Origin: Rhynchopus sp. YZ270_cl-10
Lineage: Eukaryota > Euglenozoa > Diplonemea > Diplonemida > Diplonemidae
Length of the DNA stretch: 64,000 bases
Reading direction: 5' to 3'
Assembly: GCA_964035575.1 (NCBI GenBank)
Contig: OZ037877.1
Coordinates: 682,001-746,000, forward strand
Shown here: in pieces, positions 43,542 through 54,379 of the stretch
Layout: each line of letters opens with the position of its first letter
Position numbering within the stretch: position 1 is the first letter of the stretch
Program-made: the position numbers and the translations under genes
Notes under the pieces: model-generated
Databases searched by the model: none
The model's input: the letters and a program-made list of their open reading frames with translations, nothing else
What the model was told of the DNA's origin: nothing

Positions 43542-44603
43542 TACTTTAGGAAAGCATTTAAGCGCAAACAAATATTTCCCTGAGGGAGGTGTCAACCACC
43601 AAGGATACGGATTCTCCGAATCCAAACCCGAGGATATTAACACCCCTCAAAGGGAAATATCTTGCAAAGAGTTTTGTACTTTTATTTCCCAAAAATAACG
43701 AAAAAGCACTGCCTCCTGAGCAATTTAGCAACTTTATTTTGAGGAATAAAACACAACAATTTCCGGACGACGTTGACATATGATATACGGGGATTGGGGG
43801 TGTGAGGAATCCCCCACAAAAAAGGGGCAAAATACAAACAAAAAATGGTAAACGCGAGGGGAAGAGACTCGGTATCATACTGTCAACAATGTGCTGTCCA
43901 TTATATGTGTCCTTCTAACAGCTTCGTGCTAAAGGATTAGATTCATATACTTTCAGTTCACAGAATTGAAAGTATTTGAGAGGGTCAACACATTGCACCC
44001 TTTCTTAAAAGATGATTAAGTGGTGTGATCACCCAAACGGATTCTCCGTGGTTCCCCCGTGGTTCTTCCGTGGGTTGTCCGTACCCCCTGAATCACACCA
44101 TTAAGACAAACTCTTTTCACAAAAAGATATTAAAAGAGAAAAAAGGGGTAAGTAATACACTCAAAAAAAAAAAGTTTATAAGATGAACCCAAGTCTCTCA
44201 TGCTTAGTCACCTTTGTACAGAATGGGGGGGATGAGAAAAGGTTGGTAAGATGAACCTCAGCCCTCACCCCTCACCTTTTAGCTCAAAGTAAGTGTTAAC
44301 AAATCAAAACTGAAAGTTTCGATGTTTCTCCCCCAAGGTTATGTTACATACAAAAAATGAGTAAGATTTTTTTTGAAAGAAAAGATGAATTTTAAACCAG
44401 GTAAAAGGCTAAATGGTATTTAGTATTTAGGTTTTTCAGAGAAGGAAAAAAAAATCTTGGGAATTCAGTAGGAAAGGGCCCTTTATTGCATGAAGAAATG
44501 CCACCATCGTCAAGAGAGACAACAATGTGTGTTATTTTTAAAGAATTGTTGGAAATAGTGTAGTTGCCACCTACGCAAGCTCCGCTGTTTTTCTTTTTTT
44601 TTT

Positions 44604-44653
44604 TGAAAACTTGGTTGTATTAGTGTAGAAACCCGAGGATGAACTCCACTATA
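44604..44653 (+). repeat. Family C stem-loop repeat
   Basis: GAAAACTTGGTTGTATTAG, TGTAGAAACCCGAGGATGAA, CTCCACTATA. Virtually the same as 31230-31279. Confidence 0.75.
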
Positions 44654-45277
44654 CAAAACGCTGTTAAGTAACCGCTGATTTTTTTTTGAAAATATGCTGG
44701 TTTAGTGGAACCGACATTTGTCTGAGTCTTTCACTATCCAGAAAAGAAGGGGGGGAAAAGGGCAACACTGCATCGCAAAACACAGTGAACCCACTTTTTT
44801 ATTTAGGCCAGGATGGGTGTGCCAGTTCATATGGCCTACCTCAGTTCGTTGCTATGTTAGATTTAAAAAAAAAAGAATCAAAGAAAAACTTGAACCATGT
44901 GTCGTGCAAAGCACACCCATTTTTCAAGCTAAAAATGGAGATATTGGAAAATCTGCTTTTTTCCCCCCCTTCCCCTCCCCTTTACCCCCCCGTTGTTCTT
45001 GTTGTGTTGGAAAGCGCACAAAGGCAAGAGTTAACAGTTCCCGATGAGTCCTTTTTTTTTTGAAGGTATCAAAGGAAACGAAAAATATAATGGGCAAACG
45101 CGCGATCTCTCTAAGCCTTGCAGTGCTTATTGGCAGCGGTACCTTAAAATAGAAAAGTTTATATAAGATGATCCTAAGCCTCTCCGTGCTTAGTCACCTT
45201 GATTACATTCTGAGAAGTACCGGTACACTAATTATTTCATTTTCTATTCAACTGAATAGAAGGTATAATAGGGTATA

Positions 45278-45372
45278 CAGTAGGACAAGTAATATTGGCG
45301 ACCAAAAAAAGTCGCCAATTGCAAGAAAACCTCCGCCAATATTATTTGGTTGCCAAGTTTCTTGTCCTACTG
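45278..45372. mobile_element. TA-flanked MITE, CAGTAGGACAAG type
   Basis: 95 bp with ends CAGTAGGACAAG/CTTGTCCTACTG, a near-palindromic interior (AATATTGGCGACC), and TA on each side (45276-45277 and 45373-45374). Confidence 0.85.
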
Positions 45373-45723
45373 TACATGCACCACATGCAAACTAAAAAAA
45401 GGTGAAGCTATCAACGCAGGCACCTCCAACTGACCCACGATACCCGCCCCTTATGAAAGCATTAACCACCCTGCAACCAACTGCAGAAGATGTAAAAAAA
45501 GGGCGTTGTTGCTCACTTACAACAATTTTAATACCCCGTGTAGTACAATGAAACAATCAAGCTAGGCTCCTGCATTGCCCTTGATAGGGAAATAAGATGG
45601 AACCGATTTCAAGTATTATTTTATTGCATTCTTTTCGAATAAAAAAGACATTGTAAGATGAATCAAAAGACATTACGCATAAGATGCGTAAAAAAGACCC
45701 TTTGAGAGAAGAAAAAAAATGTA

Positions 45724-45766
45724 GAGTTGAAATACAAAGCCCTCTCGTGACAGTGTACCTCACCTC
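45724..45766 (+). repeat. Family F repeat
   Basis: GTTGAAATACAAAGCCCTC, TCGTGACAGTGTACCTCACC. A second copy with the same CACCTCC tail lies at 46131-46174, and both are followed by matching AAAATAAAAACTTT sequence, so the pair is a local duplication. Confidence 0.75.
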
Positions 45767-47821
45767 CACCAAAATAAAAACTTTTGTTTGATCAGAGACA
45801 AGAAATAAAACCCTCAGACACACAAATGGGGGGGGGAAGGTGGGAACGCAATACGCCTCTGCAGGCAATGCTAAAAAGAGAGGGGGAAAAAGGTTGGTAA
45901 GATTGGTAAGAAGTCTAATCTTGCGTAGCATCGAGTCAACTTGAAAGAAACAAAAAAAAAAAAAATGTTTCATATACATTCTTTTTCTAATGAAAAGAAG
46001 GTACAGAGAGTGCTAAAGAAGTACCCTTGCTTTAAAAAAAAAAAAATGTTTTAAGGTGAGCATGCATCTCAGTGCATACACACACATACACATTTTAAAT
46101 CAAAATTTTCTAAAAAAAAATAGTAAAAAAAGTTGGTTTGAAATACAAAGCCCTCAGCAGTGTACCTCACCTCCAAAATAAAAACTTTGGTTTGATCAGA
46201 GACAAAGAAATAAAACCCTCAGACGAATATGCCTCGCGCACACCCAACTTTACAAAAATAAAATGAGAGAGACAAGAGACAAGACATACTATCTTTTTTT
46301 GCCTACTACTTAGTGCATCTCATTTGCGTGCTTGAGCTGAAAGCAGTTGTGTGGTTTGCTAAGAGTGGAACCTTGCCCAAGGGGAGGGGGGGCTTAAGCC
46401 ACAGCAGACAACCACGAAAGGTCGCTCCTGTGCTTGAGGGGGGAGAAAAGGGGGGAGAGATGGATTGCTGGTGTTTAAGGGGGAGTAGGGGAATTTGTGT
46501 GTGGGCCAGTTGTGTTATTTGTTTTTGTTGTTGTTTTTTTTTGTGTGTGGTGTTGGGAATAGAGCATTGCCTTTTTTTCATTTTTGGTATCACAGTTTCC
46601 GTAGGCGTGTTGAAAACAAAGAGCAGAAAAGAAAAAGAAAAAGGGTACACACGCGTAAAAAAAAGTGATGTTTTTTCCCCATCCGAGAAGCCTCTCATTT
46701 TGCGCACCTTTTTTTTTCTATGCACGCAGAAAAAAAGGGTATACACGCGTACGGAAACTGTGCTTTTTAGGGGAGGAAAAAAAAAAAGAGAAGTTGGGGG
46801 GGAAATGGTTTTCTACGAGCAAAGTAATTGCACTCCCAAAAAAAGATGGGCTCGACAATGAGAAGCTTTCGTTTCTTTTTTTTAGTTTTTGACAAAAAAA
46901 AAAATCACTCATCAAAAGAGATGGAGTTCTGTACTTTTAACTACCCACCCAATAAGGCACCATACCACCCTAACAGATAGTGTAACTCTCTGCGTGATCC
47001 ATAGCAAAAGGAAAGGGAGAGAGAGACTAATTGAAAACTTGGTTGTATTAGTGTAGACTGATTGAAGGGGGTTTTGTATTTTTGTTTGCTGTATTTTTTT
47101 TTCTTTGGTCAATGCTCATCAAACTTATTTTTTTTTTTTTCCTTTTTTTTTAAACTTTCTGTCAGGTCTAAATTAGGCCTAACAGAACGGTAAAGTAAAG
47201 TTATGCTCATGGGGGAATTTGTCTGAAAGTTGTTGTTTTTGCTTTGTGCTCTTTTTGTTTTGGTGGTCTTTAAAAATGTACTATTTGCTTTTTTTGCTTT
47301 GTTGTTGCTTTTGTGTTTTGGATCCATGACCAATTGGTCTTCAGGAATCTTTTTTCGTGTTTTTCAAAATAAAAGAAAAGGAAAAGTTAGGCTCATAGGG
47401 GAAGGGGGGGAAAGTGAACCGACGAACCGACGGAGCATTAGGCCTGTTTTCTGTATTAGTACAGACACCCGAGGATGGACTCCAACTCCAACTCTGTATC
47501 GCTTCAGCGATGCAAGATGTAAAACCCGATGATCTGTACTCAATATTTGGCCAAAAAAAAAAAAAAGGTTTGATTTGAACCAGAGCTCGCGCTAAAGTCC
47601 ATCCCTCATCCCGGGATTTTTGGGGGTTTTGGTAGGAACGTTTTTTTTTTTGCAGTACGGGGATTTCATTAAGAAACCAGAAGTTCTAATATTGTTGAGT
47701 AAGACCACCACATAGTGGACTTGCATATACATGTGACCCCGCCGTGGAACGCAATTGGCTCGGAAAGTCAAAAGAAAGAGGAGAAAAAAGAAAAGGAAAA
47801 AAAAAAAAAAGTTGGTTACCG

Positions 47822-48684
47822 CAGGGAAGTTCCTAAGTGAGACCGAGAACATGAAATTCTGGATTTTAGTTTTTTTTTCCTTTTTTTTTTTCCTTTTTTC
47901 CTTGGGGGGCTTTCTTGTGGTTTCTGGTGGGTGTCACTGTAGGTGACACACCACCAGTGTGGTGAAATGGTCGAAACTCTCAAAAGCAAGAGTTTTCAGG
48001 GGGCAAGAAAAAAAAATTGACACCAAAATCCTGCACCATCCAGGGCTGTATCCCCAATTTTTTTTGCCTGCGGCGCCATTTTTCATTTTTTGCTCTGCAA
48101 AAAAGGGTTCGTTGGAAGCTAGATTTTTACACCGTACCCAAAATTTTTTGCCTGCGGCGCCATTTATATTATTTTTTTGCTCCGCAAAAAGAGAAGTGCA
48201 AACGCCTCACCGTTCATCGGCGGAAGCACTGGTTCCACGGGTTATCGAACCCCAGAGAGCTACCACGAGGGAGCGTATATGCAGGCACAAAATCACTGCC
48301 CCATCCAAATAATATTCCCAACGTCTTTGGGGATCCCCTTGCATTTTGCAGCCAAAATGCAACTAGACCAAAGCTGCAAAAAGTTCCGCGCGCGTGTAGC
48401 GCGCCCGGATTTGGGACCCCTTTTTGAATTTCGAGGGGCGGTTAAAGTGGGCCCAGAATCACAGTTCTGACACTCATTTAGCATTGTGAGCAACGTACTA
48501 GTTGTCGTAACCAAAATTTGTATCAATCAAGAACTTGTCCATTTTCTCGAAATGACCCCACTACAGTGAGGGTAGAGCTCGGAAAGCCCGAAAAAGGGCA
48601 AAAAACCCCACCCAAAAAAAGGAAAAAAACGGGAACATAAATCCAGAATTTTGCTGTTTTTTCCGAGAACAAGGGGCAACCCTG
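47822..48684. mobile_element. Nested hAT-like element
   Basis: 863 bp, starting CAGGGAAGTTCC and ending with the complement of CAGGGTTGCCCC. 8-bp duplication GGTTACCG at 47814-47821 and 48685-48692; the sister element has the single GGTTACCG. Subterminal AAATTCTGGATTT is shared by both ends. It contains a family D unit at 48189-48300 and two TTTGCCTGCGGCGCCATTT pieces at about 48062 and 48149. Confidence 0.93.
48189..48300 (+). repeat. Family D repeat, long form, inside nested element
   Basis: AAGTGCAAACGCCTCACCG, TTCATCGGCGGAAGCAC (GTGC/GCAC and CGCC/GGCG stems), then GGGTTATCGAACCCC hairpin and TACCACGAGGGAGC. Being inside the element, it has been mobilised with it. Confidence 0.7.
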
Positions 48685-49694
48685 GGTTACCGTGCGCCTG
48701 CGGCGCTGCCTGTTCCCTTCCAGTTTCTACAGGCAAACACTTGCCCCCTTTACCTTACACTGACGGGTTTTGACCAAAACCAAGAACTTGTCCATTTCGG
48801 CAAATTGACCCCACCACAGAACGGACGAATTCCGGAAATGCAAATGCCGGTGTTTTCGCGCATTTTCATGTTGCAAGACGTCAGGATCAGGGAGAGAAAA
48901 TCTGGTTGTGGGATTTACATTGGCCCTCTTTACCCTACATGGATTTTGACCAAAACCAAAAAATTGGCCATTTCGGCAAAGTGACCCCACCACAGCGCGG
49001 ACGGATTCCGGAAATTCCAATCGCGGTATGTTTTGGGGCTGAAAACCCACTGATTTTCAGGAGAAAAATTGCTTCCAAATCTCGGAATTTTCCGAATTTT
49101 CCTGAAAATGACCCTTGTTTACGAGTATGGGTTCATATTTTGCGAAAATTTAAGTCACTAAAATTTTGTCCATTTTTCCGTATATACCCCACCACAAGCC
49201 GGGATTGGCCCGGAAATGCCACAAAACGGGGTTTCCGGGCCTCCCCAGCTAACCTTTTCAAGGAACGTTTTTCCGTACCCGAAATCCATTTTTTCCCCAT
49301 TTTTTCCCATAGTTAGCGCGACCACTGATTTGAACAAAGCCCTCTCCGTTGGCAGTGTCCAAAAAAAAAAAAGTCTTCGTACTGAAGGTATGATAACATA
49401 GTTCTTCCGGGAGGGGGAGAGAAAGAGAGAGAGAGGTTTATTGTATGTGCCAGATTCTGTGCACAAAAAAACTACAACACAACAGCAAAAAAGAGAACCA
49501 CTAAAAAGATGAATTATTACATCTGAAAATAGAGAGAGAGAAAAAAAATGGTTGGATAGGAACCATGAACATAAGCCTCCCCGTACTTAGTTATCAAAAA
49601 AAGGGGGAGAGAGAGAGAGAAGAATATTAAAAAAAAAACGTGATGGTACAGACTGAATGGGTTACTATCTTTTTTTTTTTTTTTTATTCGTCTT

Positions 49695-51116
49695 TTTGAG
49701 GTGGTCACGTACAATTCCTGTAGGGAGAGTGAAAATAAGAATATAATAACTTCACTGGCGTGAAAATAATATTCAGGCTATTCAAACAGGGAGCGTGAAA
49801 TAATTTTAACAAAATCACTTTTTTCTTTCACGCGAGTGTAACTTCACGGAAGTGTGAGGAATGTCGACGGTTCCGTGAAGTAATATTCATAAATTCACAG
49901 TGAAATAATATCATGTAACTCCACTTACCCATACAGTATCATATTTTCCGTAAAGACACACTTCAAAACACAATGCCGAAGTTGCCAAAAGAGGCGGTTC
50001 GCGACCTGCTGCCCAGCAAATCTGCGGATTCGTACGAGAAGGCTTGGGAGGACCTGCAGGAGGCGCTCGGGACGCGCAAGCCGAGCGAGGTCAGGTTGAT
50101 CAAGTACTTCAAGTCTGAGTATGACCGTGGACTCTGTGCTGCCTCGCTCTGGGTGTTATTTAGTAAGGTGAACACGCACTTCCAGATTCTGTATGGCGAG
50201 AGGCTGCAAGAAACAGCTCCAAACTTGAAGCGCTACCTGAACAAACTCAAATCCGAGGGAGGCGCACCGCGTAAGGCACTTCCATTCACTGTGGACCAAA
50301 TGCGTTCGTTCTGCACGGCGGAGTGCACTTCTGGCTACATGTTGGTCAGGGTCACTTGCGCGACCCTCATGTTCTTCGGGGGGATGCGCAGCAAGGAGGC
50401 TAAGGACCTGAAGATGAACAACGTCACCGTCCTCCCCGATGGAGCCATCCGCGTCAACTACGAGCACGCTAAGCAACGCGACCCCTCCAAGCGCAGCGCC
50501 CAGTTCCTCATCCCGAGAACATGGGGTTCAAACGTCATCACGTACATCAACCGCACCGCCGCGCACCCGCGTGAGTCGCAGTTCTTGCTGACCGGGGACC
50601 TCCACAAGTTTGTGATCACCTCCAAGGTTCTGGGGATCAACCAAGTCTACCAAGCCCCCAAGTACATGGCCACGTGGTTAGGACTGCCCAACCCAGACAA
50701 GTACACGGGTCACGCTTGGCGCAGAAGCGCGGCCCAAGCTTTGGCGGACGGTGGGGCCACCTCGAGCCACATCGTCCGTCACATGGGGTGGACGGGGCCG
50801 CAAATGCTGAACGCATATACCGCGGTTTCGACCCAGAGTCAGCTCACCTCTGCAGGGATCCTCTCAGGAAACTTGACCAACACCTCCCCCACGCAGGATG
50901 AATAAAAAAAATGATGCGGAATCTTAATATAAAACAAGCGAGACAGAGCGAGACAGATCATACATGTAAAAAACGAAACCCCACCACCAAATTTTTCAGT
51001 CCTCCCCTCTCCCCTCTCCCTCCTCCACTCCAAAAACTACACTACAGGAACACACATTCGTACATACCTTCGCATTTTGACTCTCCCTACAGGAATTGTA
51101 CTTAGACCACCTCAAA
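49695..51116. mobile_element. Tyrosine-recombinase element with long terminal inverted repeats
   Basis: 1,422 bp. The left end reads TTTGAGGTGGTC, a few unlike bases, then TACAATTCCTGTAGGGAG continuing AGTGAAAAT. The right end (51074-51116) is the complement with one mismatch after the spacer. A single intact recombinase gene lies inside. Cryptons, the best-known YR-only DNA transposons, generally lack such TIRs. Motifs like GGGAGNGTGAAAATAA and GCGTGAAATAATATTC recur inside the left flank and again just beyond the right end (51138-51279). No target duplication was identified. Confidence 0.8.
49973..50905 (+). CDS. Tyrosine recombinase (Crypton-like YR)
   Basis: 310 residues, uninterrupted. 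An N-terminal SAM-like helical core-binding domain (residues ~15-95, SADSYEKAWEDLQEALGTRK) is followed by the catalytic fold. Arg139 lies in MFFGGMRSKEAKDL, a likely Lys167 in YEHAKQRD, the box II signature HAWRR with His247 and Arg250, His270 in IVRHMGW, and nucleophile Tyr282 in LNAYTAVST. All catalytic positions of the family are present, so the enzyme is probably active. The gene is plus-strand and GC-rich, with AT-rich flanks. It is the only gene of its element, and no reverse transcriptase or other domain lies nearby. The start is the first ATG of the frame, 236 bp inside the left inverted repeat. The short acidic tail ends SPTQDE. Confidence 0.93.
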   Translation: MPKLPKEAVRDLLPSKSADSYEKAWEDLQEALGTRKPSEVRLIKYFKSEYDRGLCAASLWVLFSKVNTHFQILYGERLQETAPNLKRYLNKLKSEGGAPRKALPFTVDQMRSFCTAECTSGYMLVRVTCATLMFFGGMRSKEAKDLKMNNVTVLPDGAIRVNYEHAKQRDPSKRSAQFLIPRTWGSNVITYINRTAAHPRESQFLLTGDLHKFVITSKVLGINQVYQAPKYMATWLGLPNPDKYTGHAWRRSAAQALADGGATSSHIVRHMGWTGPQMLNAYTAVSTQSQLTSAGILSGNLTNTSPTQDE

Positions 51117-51137
51117 CGCTGAATAAAATAATATATG

Positions 51138-51279
51138 GGCGTGAATTATATTCCAAATTTGACTCTACCTGCACTGAAGGCACGCGTTCCATTACTTCCC
51201 CTCGCTTCGCTCGGGAAAGTAAACGCACTTGTGCCTTCAGTGCAGGTAGCGTGAAATTACTAGAATATAATTTCACGCC
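51138..51279. repeat. Double inverted repeat next to the recombinase element
   Basis: Outer arms GGCGTGAATTATATTC/GAATATAATTTCACGCC; inner arms TACCTGCACTGAAGGCAC/GTGCCTTCAGTGCAGGTA around a CTCGCTTCGCTCGGG mini-hairpin. The outer arm also matches 49757-49774 left of the gene. It may be part of the element's attachment region. Confidence 0.75.
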
Positions 51280-51402
51280 AATAAATAGTTATTTTTTTTG
51301 TTTTGTTTTGCTTTTTTTCTTTTTTGAAAACGTGATCGTATTAGTGTAGACACCCAAGGATGAGCACCACTATACTTTTTTCTTCGCTGTATTGACAAAT
51401 GT

Positions 51403-51475
51403 CATAGTGTGGCCGACGACCCCCAAAATAGCACAAAATAGCACTTTGTCGCACTTTTTCGCCCCTTCAGCCACA
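51403..51475. mobile_element. Short TGTGGCYGA inverted-repeat element
   Basis: 73 bp, AGTGTGGCCGACGACCCCC to TTCAGCCACACCG, with AAATAGCAC repeats as in 12389-12512. Confidence 0.6.
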
Positions 51476-51884
51476 CCGAATGACCCATCGAGGAAGGACG
51501 TTTCTGCACTCATTTTTTCCCACACCCGAAGACAATTTTGTTTTGTACTGACATGAAAAAGACGCAAAATCGTCCTCAAGAAAGAAGCTTTTTTATTTGC
51601 TTTTTTTGCCATGTTTGCTTCCCTTTACCCCTCTTTCCCGAATAACTGTGCGGCCCTCCGATGGGATAGATGGTCAAGACCTTGAGACACGTTATATAAG
51701 AAAGAAGGGGTGGCGGGGTGAGCGGGGAGGTGATGCCCCTGAGATATTATTGTTGCAAAAAAATATTTTTTTTGTTTGATTTTAGACGGCTATCACAGAG
51801 GCAGCCACAATGGTTCTTCATAGGATCCTTAAAAAGAAAAGTAAAATTGCGAGAGAAAAGAAGAAGAGAAAAAAAAAGAGGAAA

Positions 51885-51932
51885 CTTGAAAGATGAATGT
51901 GCCTCTCGTGCACAACACATCGCTAAATGAAA
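51885..51932 (+). repeat. Family G stem-loop repeat
   Basis: GATG/CATC outer and TGTGC/GCACA inner stems around CTCTCGT, next to a family A unit at 51942. Confidence 0.75.
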
Positions 51933-53341
51933 AAGAAGAAGGGTTTTGGAACCATGATCCCAAACCTCTTGTACTTAGTCACCAAGGAAAACAAAAGACG
52001 TGCGCAAAAAAAAACGCACCAAAAAAAGGAAAAAAGCGAACAGAAAAGAGGGAGTTTTTCCCCCCCTTTTCCAGAGTGTGATACTAAATCACGAACAAAA
52101 AAAATGAGGGGGAAAGGGGAAGGTGGAAGTGGGGAAGAAGAATTTTTTTTGGGCGACGGGTATTATTTTTCCTACTCAATCCCGTTTTTCGCCATTATTT
52201 TGATAAAATTGTTGGAATGGACTATAAAAGTGTAGTTGCCACACTGTGCAAGGCACTACGTTCATTTTTTCTCTCTTTTTTTTTCTTCTTCTTTTTTATC
52301 AAACAGATTCAACACATTGACAATCTTATGAAGTGTAGCTACCAAATATTATTGACAAGCGTTCTTTTGTTACTATCCAGAAAAAACACCCTTCATTCTT
52401 TCTTTCTTGAGATACTGGGGTGAATTAGTGTAGACTAATTGAAGGGTTGCTTTTTTGAAGCGAATTTTTTATTTGTTTTCGCAAACCCCACAAAGAAATT
52501 AATGTAGACACCCTCATTTATGTGCTCCCACTACAAAAAAAAAAAAAACACACTTTTTTCCTTTGATAATCTGAAAAACGATCTGCCACGCAAGCGATCT
52601 GCATGTTGTTTACAACATGCATCGAGGAAAAAAAGGGAAGATTCTGCACATATTGGCACCATTAGCTAGGCCACAAAATGTAAAGAGCTGTGCTGAGGGG
52701 GGAGGGAAGGGAGGGGTAAGAGAAAGAGCTCGAGAAAAGCCTCCTTGGACACATCTTAGAAGTGCGAGAAAACAAAACAAAACAAAACGAAGGAAACGTG
52801 GATAGGATGAACGTAAGTCTCGTGCTTAGTCATCTTCAACAAGCAGCATGCCTATTTTACTTATTTTTTTTTTTACGAGGTTGGCAAGTAAAAAAAAAAA
52901 GAGACAACATAGAGAAGCTATGGTTTTGTTTTAAAAAAAAATGTTGAAATAGTGTAGCCCCAGTTTGAACTACTTTTTTTTTTTGTTTTTTTTTGCTTTT
53001 TTTTCTATGGGAAAGGAGACAGTTGGCAAACCTTTTGGCTGGAATAGTGTATGGTGTGTTTTCTTTTTTTTTTAATATTATCCCTTCTCGTCAAATTCCT
53101 CACTCTCTCACTCTTTTTTTTTTTTTAGGTAGCTTCTACCCCTCAGAGAGGTTGGAAAGACTGGTTTAGTGGATGACATTATAAAAAAAGGGGAGAGAGA
53201 GATGGGGGTTTCGCAAGATAAGCCAAGCCTCCTCGCTGTGCTTAGCCCTTCGAGTCATCACAAAAAGGAAGGGAACACTTAGAATGATGAAGACGTTGCC
53301 ACACCGTGCAGAACTATCTGAAATGAATGTGGCTTGAAAAT

Positions 53342-53639
53342 CAGGGACTCCGCTAGGTACTAAAGTTCTGTTGATTGTCAACAGAACTTTTTGAAAATGG
53401 GGGAAAAAAAAAAAAAAAAAAAAAGTTCTGCTGAGTGGTTCAGACCCGTTCTACCTGTCAAAAAAGCTCAGGAGAAGAAGATATGGAGAGGTGAGTGCTC
53501 AAACGTCCCAAAAAAGTCAAAATCGGGCGTTGAAAAAAAAAAAAGTTGCGTACCGTGCGCCTGCGGCGCAAGCATGTACCCCACCACGTGGACCATCAAC
53601 AGAACATTTTCAAAATCGGAAATCCTAGCGGAGAGCCTG
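53342..53639. mobile_element. hAT-like MITE, inserted in a family F repeat
   Basis: 298 bp. TIRs CAGGGACTCCGCTAGG and CAGGCTCTCCGCTAGG; 8-bp duplication TTGAAAAT at 53334-53341 and 53640-53647. Internal GTTCTGTTGA palindromes and GCGCCTGCGGCGC at about 53558. The right flank continues as an F unit (CTCTCTCGTAGTGTACC). Confidence 0.92.
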
Positions 53640-54216
53640 TTGAAAATACAAAAAAAAAAAAACTCTCTCGTAGTGTACCTAAATTTAAAGGAAAAAAGAT
53701 AAATGAGCTTCACCTTTTGAAAGACCGAAACCCTCAATATCTTTCGAGAAGAAAAAGAAAAAAATAAACAAAAAAAAAAAAGTGTCGCAAGAACACTACT
53801 GTTTTTCCCCCACATTTGATTAAATTTGTTAGTGGCTTTTTTTTATATGTGCAGAGCACAAGAGAAAGGGAAAAAAATAGGGGGGACATCGCGTATTATG
53901 TGTACAAAGAAGCATTGTTGAATTACCCAGTTATTTTGTTGCGTCATTAAACCTGAATTAACCCGCAAATTGCCTAAAGCACTACACCTTAGTGGATAAT
54001 TTGGAGAGGATCGGTACTCAATGTTGGCCGAAGCCTTTTTTGAACTACAAAAGGAATAGACGATCAGGTTTCCCCTGGGCAAAAAAAAAAACGAAATGCT
54101 CTAAGTCCACACTTAAGGAGCCACACCCCTGAAAGGCTAGACAAAATGGATACGTCTCCGTACCCAAAAATCCCATCCCTTTCAGATGGGTCAGGAGTGA
54201 AAACTATCACGCCGGG

Positions 54217-54248
<32 letters not shown>

Positions 54249-54339
54249 AGAAATCAATAAGAGACAAGGAGGAGAGATAAGGGAACTCATTGAACACAAT
54301 ATTGGATTTTTTTTTCCCCCTTATTCTCCCCCAAAAAAA

Positions 54340-54377
54340 GTTTATAATATCCTAAGCCTCCCGTGCTTAGTCACTTT
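54340..54377 (+). repeat. Family A stem-loop at a TTAA insertion site
   Basis: TTTATAATATCCTAAGCCTC, CCGTGCTTAG, TCACTTTAA. The closing end supplies the TTAA used by the next element. Confidence 0.7.
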
Positions 54378-54379
54378 AA

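Larger units (their letters stand above)
42593..47580. other. Gene-free region of repeats and homopolymers
   Basis: Repeats: interrupted G at 42817-42945; D with ACGCC/GGCGT hairpin at 43126-43163; C at 43212-43259 and 44604-44653; G at 43391-43430 and 46048-46098; A at 44174-44214, 44241-44280 and 45157-45200. Also B-like at 44538-44591, E at 45408-45460, F at 45724-45766 and 46131-46174, and partial C at 47032 and 47448. MITEs lie at 43440-43541 and 45278-45372. Long open frames such as 46313-46861 have implausible composition. No gene. Confidence 0.5.
47581..49327. mobile_element. hAT-like element containing a nested hAT-like insertion
   Basis: 1,747 bp including the nested 47822-48684 element. 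TIRs CAGAGCTCGCGCTAA and CAGTGGTCGCGCTAA; exact 8-bp duplication ATTTGAAC at 47573-47580 and 49328-49335. The flanks, joined, give TTGATTTGAAC then AAAGCCCTCTCC, so it landed in a family F repeat. It is the sister of 30319-31193. Confidence 0.93.
51280..53341. other. Intergenic region
   Basis: Family C at 51324-51374, TGTGGCCGA-type MITE at 51403-51475, family I near 51790, G at 51885-51932, A at 51942-51984, 52798-52836 and 53214-53251, B-like at 52199-52262, and C fragments near 52404 and 52505. No gene. Confidence 0.5.

Noticed and set aside
46313-46861. 182-codon plus-strand frame
   Set aside because: Composition dominated by runs from simple sequence (CCCFF, KKK), with no family pattern; probably chance in G-rich DNA.
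48189-48300. tRNA gene in the family D repeat
   Set aside because: GGGTTATCGAACCCC makes a hairpin but lacks the seven-base T loop, and no acceptor stem or A box was found.
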